Positions 57,131-64,000 of a DNA stretch of 64,000 nucleotides are shown one piece after another. The notes below the pieces were generated by a model that worked only from the letters and a program-made list of their open reading frames with translations, was not told the origin of the DNA and did not search any database. This DNA is from Channallabes apus (taxonomy: Eukaryota > Chordata > Actinopteri > Siluriformes > Clariidae), in contig CM060131.1 in the NCBI GenBank assembly GCA_030522415.1, positions 13,908,703-13,972,702 on the forward strand. The letters run 5' to 3'. A program made the translations under genes and the position numbers. How positions within the stretch are numbered: position 1 is the first letter of the stretch; every line of letters begins with the position of its first letter.

Positions 57131-57659
57131 GTAAAAATAAAACAAATTAACTTGCACTTTATCTTTAAAAAATCGGCTGTGTTTCCATTAGAGAGAGAAA
57201 GAAAGTGTGTGTGAGAGTGAAAGCAGAAGGAGGATGTGTGTGTGTGTGTGTGAAGGGGCACAGTGTCCAATGACACCTAACCACTGGCTGATACAGAGAG
57301 AGAGAGAGAGAGAAAAAGGATCTTTAACTCCTAATGAGACTTTTTTTTAGCTTTACATGCGCGCGCACACGTGTTATAATAAACAGTACAAGCGTGCTGT
57401 ACAGGTCACAGTGTTATAGTAAACAGTACACGCGTGGACATATTTTGATTATGCCAGTGAGACACTGAGACCGCAGAGGAGACGATTACCCACAATTCTG
57501 CAGTGCAAGAGAGAGAAATCGTTGGCTCAGTTGTGATCACGTGACGATCGACGTCAAAACAAGAAGTGCATGCGTGATTCATGGTACTCTGTACTCGTAA
57601 ACCAAGACTTGCGGAAGACTCACAAACCGCATTACTCGTAATCTGAGGTTCGACTGTAT

Positions 57660-58090
57660 TAGAAGTTACAGAGAATAAGACGGCGGGGGATATCCTTTTC
57701 AGTTGGATTATCACCCCCGGTCTACTTCACCACTTCACTCCAGCTCCAAAATCGTGTTCCCGGATTATTACCAACACTTCCGGTGAGGTCGATGCAGCTC
57801 TCCCATTTCACACTCCACACCATTCATAAATAACCTGGACTTTGGACAATCATTCGACTTATTTACTCGCCATCACTTTTTTTTGTATATATTTTGAAAA
57901 TATAATTATTATTAGTTTTGTTGGTTTTGGTGGACGTTTTTTGTTTACTTATTGTTTCATACACCTTTGGGTTGTGGTTTACATGGTTGTGCGTGTCTTT
58001 TCTTGTTCCGAGCGGCTATCGCTTCATTAGAAGCTAGATTAAAGATCCTGTTTAGTGTAACCAGGTTATTCATTTATCTGATCGTTACAC
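57660..58090. other. Region without recognised genes
   Basis: GC-moderate then AT-rich; no exon or known repeat could be supported. Confidence 0.35.
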
Positions 58091-58110
58091 CCTAAATATT
58101 TGTTGAGTGC

Positions 58111-58111
58111 C

Positions 58112-58162
<51 letters not shown>
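58111..58162. repeat. (GT)n microsatellite
   Basis: About 25 GT units. Confidence 0.95.
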
Positions 58163-58165
<3 letters not shown>

Positions 58166-58300
58166 CTGCGATGGATTGGCACACTGTCCAGGGTGTACCC
58201 TGCCTCGTGCCCTGAGTCTCCTGGGATAGGCTCCATGTCCCCGCGACCCTAAAATACTGGATAAAGCGGTATAGAAGATGAATGAGTGAATTAATTGTAT
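58163..58300 (-). repeat. Dispersed teleost repeat, 5' part, reverse
   Basis: The reverse complement carries CTATACCGCTTTATCCAG and CCTATCCCAGGAGACTCAG, as in 9710-9840. Confidence 0.7.
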
Positions 58301-58374
58301 TCATAGAAATTAAAGAAGTGCATACATGCTACGTGATACTCGATGATATTTGGTACTCGTATATTAAGTACTTG

Positions 58375-58442
58375 CTCTTTTATCAAGTCAAAATGTAAAA
58401 AAAAACTTCTTGCGGAATGCTCGCAAACATGAGGTTCCACCA
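58375..58442. repeat. Fragment of a Tigger/pogo-like right end
   Basis: CTTGCGGAATGCTCGCAAAC and ATGAGGTTCCACCATA resemble the end at 57610-57658. Confidence 0.4.
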
Positions 58443-58584
58443 TACTCAAAAATAATAGAAGCAACACAGGCGACGTTGATGGACCAAAGTTGGGCCAACT
58501 GTGGTATCCACTGTATTAGATATGAGCTCCTGATGTGATGGCATTATTGAAAGAGCTTGCTGCACTGGCTAAAGTAATATAAAT

Positions 58585-58835
58585 TAAAGCAATAAAAATT
58601 CCATCCTTGCCATTATCTACTGAACCAACATTGTGCCAACCTAATGCTAACATTGACCCGACGGCGGAGCACTGACAAAGGGTTACCAAATTTTTGCAGA
58701 CATTGGGCCAACAAAGTAGTCCTATCTGGGATCTGTTCCAAGGGCCATACCTTCATATTTTAGATCTAAAAACCAACAAAAGTTCATTATTCATTATTTC
58801 ATTATGAATTTGGACAAGCTTGTCATTTTTTTTCT
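58585..58835 (-). pseudogene. Inverted copy of the receptor intron fragment plus minisatellite
   Basis: The reverse complement matches 45597-45870 along nearly its whole length, including TGTTGGTTTTTAGATCTAAA and GGACTACTTTGTTGGCCCAA. The two are about 13 kb apart in opposite orientation. Confidence 0.8.
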
Positions 58836-59036
58836 TTAGAAATTCAAGAATATTGAAAAGTAAATGTGTAATAAGAATATTTACAGCAATAATAATAATA
58901 ATAATAAAAAGACAGCAAGATGCATATCTTACAAACAACAGGGGATACAACAGGGTGTGTAATAAGCTAAAGACTGAATGAAAAAAAAAGTTCAATTTAA
59001 AATGTTAAAGAATAAAGAAATGGAACAAGCCTAAGA

Positions 59037-59394
59037 GACTTCAAAGAGGCGAGTGCCTGTGATCTCTGCTGCAAGGACAGCCGCAAACTCACTGCTGGAG
59101 CTCCGACGGCTCTTTCGCTCTCACAATGGAGCCGGATTATGGTGACCCTGCCACCAAGGAGGAAAAGGCCGCAAGGATCACGTCACGGCCCTTGTTCCCA
59201 GCCGAGGAAAGCCGCCGAACGTCAGAGAGGACTCCCGTCTGAGGCCTCACCATAATCCACGCGTGCCCATGCTGCCACTCTGCCCGCTGTCCATGCGAGC
59301 AAGCGTGTGCCTGCATGCCAGTGGGGCACGTGCACATTCCTTCCTTCCCTTTCTTTCCACCCTCCCTCCTTTAACACTTTTCTTCCCCATTTTC
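59037..59394. other. GC-rich unassigned segment
   Basis: It differs in composition from its surroundings and has no stop-free frame that I can assign. It may be a fragment of a retroelement leader. Confidence 0.2.
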
Positions 59395-59395
59395 C

Positions 59396-59448
<53 letters not shown>
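59395..59448. repeat. (TA)n(CA)n microsatellite
   Basis: About 10 TA units then about 15 CA units. Confidence 0.95.
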
Positions 59449-59620
59449 ACTACTCACAATAAGTTAGGGATATTGTGAGAGACTTAGTGGATGTCATACA
59501 TACAATGTTTGTTTCACTTCAGACATTTTTGCGATAGGGAGGCAATTGTATTGGATTGATAGACACACCTCATTTTGTGTTTTCCATGTAATGGTCTTAT
59601 TGTGTACAGGTGTGCCTTAC
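59449..59620. mobile_element. Terminal fragment of another Tc1-like element
   Basis: TACTCACAATAAGTTAGGGA is a typical fish Tc1-like terminus. It is truncated at about 59620 by the family C element; no transposase. Confidence 0.5.
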
Positions 59621-60309
59621 ACCGCATTCCAAATTATTATGCAAATTGGATGTAAGTCTCATAAACATTAAATGTTTGGTTTTTAAATTAAACTCATGGA
59701 TGGTGTTGTGTCTCAGAGCTCTTTGGATCACTGAAATGAATCTCAGACACCTGTGATAATTACTTTGGCAGATAAGCCCAATTAAAGGAAAAGTACTGAA
59801 AAAGGTTATTCCACATTATTAAGCAGGCCACAGATTTCAAACAATATGGGGGGAAAAAGGATCTCTCTGCTGTCGAAAAGCGTCAAATAGTGCAATACCT
59901 TGGACAAGGTATGAAAACATTAGATATTTCTGTAATGATTCAGGAATAAGAGGGCGGACGCAAGTGCTTGAACTGAGAATTGTCTTTATTAATTGTCCAC
60001 AACTCAAAATGATTCCAAACAAATAAAGAAGAAACCAAAACACAAACAGTCCAAAAACACGGGAGTCTCTCTCTGTATCACCAGGGGGCTGTTCCATAAA
60101 AGCCGCTTAGAAAAGCGGGGATTAAAGTTGAAAACCTGACTTGAATGAGCCGAGCTAAACATCCGCGCTTAAATTGGTTCCATAACAGTAAGTTGAGGAT
60201 CATGTGATCTTACTAATTTGAGTCAGGTTTAAATAGTCTAGATAATTGCGCGTGCACGCCATTGTTTAAAAGTCCTGAAAAGTCAAGCATCGATTTACTG
60301 TGGGCTACC

Positions 60310-61625
60310 ATGGCAGCAAAAGGAAAAGATAGAGCAGCGATGTTCACGGCAACGGAACAGCGTTTGCTTTTGGAAACATTTGAAGAATTTAAAGATGTCA
60401 TTACCAAAAAAGGCAATACAGCGGCAATAAATAAAGCAAGAGAGAAAGGTTGGCAGGTAATTGCTGATCGTCTCAATGCGTAAGTAGTGTTGTAAAGTAT
60501 TTAAAATACCGTATCATCATTGAATGTGTGTCACAATACATTGCAAAGATTGTGTGTAAATAACGGTAACGTTAATTGCTTTCACGCAGCAGCAACTTAA
60601 GTGAAGGAAAAAGAACCTGGCAGCAGGTGAAAATAAAATATAAAAATATAGTTCAGAATGGTAAGTAAATCTAATGGTATGTACATATGTAATCAATGCC
60701 AGCTTTAAGTTACAACTATTCCGTTTTTTGTTTTTTTTTTAATTGCAGCGACCAAAAAGAAGACTGAGGTTGCTGGCACTGGGGGAGGGCCACCACCAGC
60801 CAGCTTCACTCCTGCAGAGGAGCTGGCTTTGGAAATTAATAAAGGGTGGCCCGTCCTTGAGGGAATAGAGGGGGGGACATCATCTAAAATGATATCACCT
60901 AGTATAAGGAGTGAGTATATAAAAGGTGTGTGTGTGTTTTATTATCATTATTCCTTCCTGACTAACTGATTTCATCCTTCCTTAGGCATTGTAAGCCTAA
61001 GTACATCATAGCAGAAATGTCACGTAGAGGTATTGTGCTACTGTAATGGTGCATTTTGGTTAAAAAAAATCATGTTTGGTTTCATAGTGACAAAAGACTC
61101 TGTATGCTTCATGGATCCAACAGACATCATGTTGCCTGTGAGTATGAAACCTTTTAAATCAGTCATGTAAGCTAATGAGTTTAACTGAGTTTAATCAGTG
61201 GTAGCAGGGAGAAGGCCCATCAGTTGAGGAGGATGAGGAGACTGTGTCTGTACTGTATGTTCAAGGAGGACTGAGGTAGTCACATGTTCCATGTGATACT
61301 GTATTGAATAGTAAAAAGTTTACTTGTGTGATAAAATGATCATAATGTGTTTTCAGGATTCTAGAGCCCTCTCAGTCTGGGACCACATGTGACAAAGTGA
61401 GTATTAAGAAATGAAAACAATGTGCCAAGAATATTCAATGAAATACCTTAAATCTATGTTGCTACAGAACCCAGAAAACATAAAAGGAGTGTACTGTATA
61501 AACGCTACCTCCTTAAACAAATGGAAGCCGCTGATATCGACATCCAGTATAAAAACTGAAGATGAAGAAGTTGGAGCTGGAAATTCAACAGCTACAGAAA
61601 AATGCAAGTCGAACTACCCTATTTA
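60310..61625 (+). CDS. Harbinger Myb/SANT-like DNA-binding protein (multi-exon, possibly broken near the end)
   Basis: Exons that keep frame: 60310-60479 (ATG start; FTATEQRLLLETFEEFKDVI), 60590-60660 (RTWQQVKIKYKNIVQN), 60749-60910, 61088-61135 and 61210-61275 (acidic GEGPSVEEDEETVS). The first two form the trihelical Myb/SANT-like domain with conserved aromatic and Trp positions. A proline-rich part (GGGPPPASFTPAEELALEI) follows. The last exon (about 61450-61620) encodes YLLKQMEAADIDIQYK and then a coiled-coil (KLKMKKLELEIQQLQK) one frame away, so a frameshift near 61556 is likely. In related elements this protein escorts the nuclease to the nucleus and the ends. Confidence 0.7.
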
Positions 61626-61734
61626 AAAAGGAAAAGAAAAAAAAACATTACCTTTTTGATCACTTTCCACAACATTTATTTGTGTTTTCAGTAAGTCTGC
61701 CTGTTTCGTTTTCTTCCAATACTGCTTCATTTCC

Positions 61735-62988
61735 CTAGTCTTCCTCTTCAACAATCCTTGGTTGCCTCTCTCTCCTCAGACAAGCAATGTTATGGAGCAC
61801 TACACAAGCAACTACAATGTCACATGCTCTAGGTGGAGTCACTCTGAGGTGCTTCAGGCACTGGAACCTTGACTTTATCAGCCCAAATGCCATCTCTATA
61901 CGACCTCTTGTGCGTGCATGGGCAATGCTGTAACGGTGCTGGGGCTCCTGATAGGGAGTCAAGAGGTAAGGCAGGCATGGCTATCCCTTGTCTCCCAGCA
62001 AAACTCCTGAGAATTCTCCTGCATAGATAGAATGAATAGATATAGATATATAATGTAGTTTTTCCCCCCTTTTTTTTGTAAGACTTTTTGTGATTTAAGT
62101 GATTACTAGCATACCTCTTGCTAGTTGCTGGTAGAGAGATGAGGCTCTAAAGATTCTGGAGTCATGTACAGAGCCTCGCCATTTGGCCTATACATTTGTG
62201 ATGATGCAATCTGCATCACTAATCATCTAAAATAAATTAAACCTGTTGGTCACTACATTTTAATTGCAATGAACTAAACACTAGTGCCCAGTTTAGTACA
62301 GAACACTCAGTGCTAGAGCATAGCCTTTAATATCATCTCAGTGGGACCGTACCTGTACATTGATGCTGTGTACTGATTTCCTATTCACAAAGTCCGCTTC
62401 ATGTGGACCAGACGGACACTTAATACGCACATGGGTGCAGTCCAATGCACCGATAACATTTGGGAAACCTAGGAAAATTGTTTGTTTTAAATATGTCCCA
62501 TGTAAAATCAACAGTCAAGAAATATTTCCTTGTTTTATAGAGTTATTTGAACTTACCAGCTATTCCATAAAAGGCATGTTTAATGGTACGAATAGCTTTG
62601 TGGCCAGGGAATGTGATGAACACATTGAGTAGTCTTTTTAAAGAAAGGTACACAGTTCGTACAGAGCAGCAAACTGATGCTATTCTCTGCATCTCCAACT
62701 GTGTACAAAAATGTTCCACTGGCAAAAAAGCGAAGTGCAATGCACACAGTCTGTGGGACTGTGAGCGCTCTGTTGCTGTTATAATCTGTTATTATTTGCA
62801 ATGTGTGGGCTTAGTAAGGTACAAATATATGCAATCCCATCTCTTGAGAACCTATATCGCTCATACAGGTAGCTGTCATTAAAAGCCAATGGGTCTGACC
62901 TGTCTCTGAAAGTTCTCTCTCTTTGAAATGCCCTCCGCAAGACTATAGCCCCCTCATCCACCACCTCATCTATGAAAGGACACGCCAT
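61735..62988 (-). pseudogene. HARBI1-type nuclease, Harbinger transposase (stops and frameshifts)
   Basis: It starts at 62988 (MACPFIDEVVDEGAIVLRRA), continues with ERYRFSRDGIAYICTLLSPH, then ALTVPQTVCIALRFFASGTF in a second frame and LKRLLNVFITFPGHKAIRTI in a third. After an intron, [16 protein letters not shown] carries the first catalytic Asp. The next exon has a TAG inside TNV*AKWRGSVHDSRIF. In the last exon LLGDKG keeps the second Asp, followed by a TAG replacing the usual Tyr, and ARTRGRIEMAFG keeps the third (Glu). At least two stops and two frameshifts. Convergent with the Myb-like gene. Confidence 0.88.
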
Positions 62989-63951
62989 GGTAAAGTTTGG
63001 AAACGAGTTCAGCTCCCTATTTATATACTTTTAATTAATTAATTACCAAACTCATTAACCAAACTCACCAATTAAACACACAAGTTTTGAACATTTCTTA
63101 GTGTATTTATACCTTATAATTTCTTACATTTATTAGTATAGTGCATTTCCTTATTTATTTATTTATTTATTAATGTATTTATTTATTTATTTAGAAAAAA
63201 ATATTAATAGTAGTTAAGTAACATAAAATGACATCGAATTACAAGCAGCAGGTGAGTATAAATGGTATATTCGTTAAGCCTGAACTCAGACTTAGCCTGA
63301 CAGTTAGCCTGCCCCGGACCAGGTTAATTTGCCAGCATAAGTTGCCGGGGTAACTGAGTTTGAACTTTTTTAAGTTTGATTTATGAAACCGAATCTACCA
63401 AAAATAAGCCTGACTAACCGAAATAAGCCTGGCTTATACTCTAATCTTGGTTTATGCAACAGCCCCCTGAATTCTTTTGTGGTGCAGTCCTGGAAATCCT
63501 GGCACCCTTTAATCCTGGGAAACAGGCAAAATACACTTTATGGTGGAGGGCTATATCACACATTCACACACAACGGTGGACGGACAAGAGTCTATGGGGT
63601 CGGCTGGTATAAATAGGGAGACACAAAAGGATACACAAGTGATTTTCATTACTAGATAAAGTTTCAAAAGATTCATCGGATTAAGAGAGCAGCTGCAAAA
63701 AAAGACCATTACAAAGCAACAAACATATTTGAAGCTGCTGGTGTCTCTGGAGTACCGCGAACCTCAAGGTGTAGGATCCCTCAGAGACTTGCAGTTGTGC
63801 ATAAACCTACTATTCGGCCACCCTTAACCAATGCTCACAAGCAGAAATGGTTGCAGTGGGCCTAGACATACAGTACATGAAGACTAGTCTTGTTTACTGA
63901 TGAGTGTCATGCAACCCTGGATGGTCCAGGTGGATGGTTGGTGGATGGCCT

Positions 63952-64000
63952 CCAGAGGTGTCAAGTAACGAAGTACAAATACTTTGTTACCTTACTTAAG
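63952..64000. mobile_element. hAT element end, cut by window end
   Basis: CAGAGGTGTCAAGTAACGAA and what follows are the inverse of 8914-8961. The preceding ATGGCCTC is close to the duplicated site of copy 1 (inverse ATGGCCAC), so it sits at the same place in the Tc1 family C element. Confidence 0.85.

Larger units (their letters stand above)
50501..57656. mobile_element. Tigger/pogo-like terminal repeat pair (composite, 7.2 kb)
   Basis: The left end CAGTGGAGCCTTGGATTACG and the inverse of the right end (CAGTCGAACCTCAGATTACG) match at 16 of 20 positions; TA lies outside both (50499, 57657). Subterminal pieces (AAATTAACCTGCACTTTAC at 50682; AAATTAACTTGCACTTTAT at 57147) also match, though in the same orientation. 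No transposase of this class is visible, and the interior is filled by other repeats. Pairing these ends as one element is inference. Confidence 0.45.
60084..63467. mobile_element. PIF/Harbinger element, full length (3.4 kb), decayed
   Basis: The ends GGGGGCTGTTCCATAAA (left) and its inverse near 63467 flank two genes: a Myb/SANT-like protein on the plus strand and a HARBI1-type nuclease on the minus strand, the standard vertebrate Harbinger content. A 3-bp target duplication is not obvious. The nuclease is broken. Confidence 0.88.
59932..63652. mobile_element. LTR-like element X, copy 2, split by Harbinger
   Basis: The left edge is TGTAATGATTCAGGAATAAG and the right edge TTTTCATTAC, approximately inverted as LTR ends are. 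Non-coding. The left part runs to 60083 and the right part from 63468. Confidence 0.4.
59628..63951 (+). mobile_element. Tc1-like element family C, copy 2, split by nested elements
   Basis: It begins ATTCCAAATTATTATGCAAA. The 5' part runs to 59931 (with TCGAAAAGCGTCAAATAGTG, the N-terminal coding part) and resumes at 63653, reading on through AAGAGAGCAGCTGCAAAAAA to a hAT end at 63952. The interruption is element X plus Harbinger. Counterpart, inverted, of 5545-9250. Confidence 0.75.

Noticed and set aside
59222..59450. Basic minus-strand frames of about 70 codons
   Set aside because: They run out of the CA microsatellite into unassigned sequence, in two overlapping frames, with no conserved motif.

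Overview
The window looks like teleost fish genomic DNA, most likely an otophysan such as a catfish. The grounds are two immunoglobulin-domain receptor genes of the fish leukocyte immune-type receptor (LITR)-like kind, many Tc1-like DNA transposons, a fish-type DIRS retroelement, an L2/UnaL2-type 3' tail, teleost dispersed repeats and abundant AT, GT and ATCT microsatellites. The species assignment is inference. There is no bacterial-type operon, CRISPR array or convincing tRNA/rRNA gene.

The only host genes I can support well are two tandem receptors. Gene 1 (293-2316, 5' end outside the window) has one Ig exon, a 20-codon spacer exon and a last exon with an N-x-x-R transmembrane motif and a short tail without tyrosines. 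Gene 2 (17882-21672, signal exon not found) has an almost identical Ig exon, two spacer exons, a transmembrane exon without a charged core and seven small exons encoding a tail with five tyrosines. All junctions keep the reading frame. Together they look like an activating/inhibitory paired-receptor set. Remnants of the same gene family lie near 10 kb, 45.6 kb, 49.3 kb and 58.7 kb, so the locus has gone through repeated segmental duplication.

Most of the rest is nested mobile DNA. 2.9-9.7 kb: two Tc1-like elements, then a third broken by a 2.6-kb hAT element with a perfect 8-bp target duplication; the hAT element carries a captured piece of Tc1 transposase. 11.3-15.1 kb: a Tc1-like element, then an insertion of gypsy pol fragments with 11-bp direct repeats, itself broken by another Tc1-like element. 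24.7-38.0 kb: a DIRS-type tyrosine-recombinase retroelement with inverted terminal repeats and an internal complementary region, whose recombinase 3' end is amplified about five times; one repeat is interrupted by an endogenous-retrovirus-like provirus with two 343-bp LTRs. 39.2-43 kb: a foldback element with a central hairpin, then a nearly intact Tc1-like element. 45.6-59 kb: duplicated AT-rich blocks, hairpins, LTR candidates, a Tigger/pogo-like terminal-repeat pair and another Tc1-like element. 59.6-64 kb: a Tc1-like element containing an LTR-like insertion that itself holds a 3.4-kb PIF/Harbinger element with a Myb/SANT-like gene and a HARBI1-type nuclease.

The ends of this last nest reappear inverted at 8.9-9.7 kb, so the nest was copied as a unit. 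Every transposase I could read carries stops, frameshifts or lost catalytic residues, so nothing mobile here looks autonomous.
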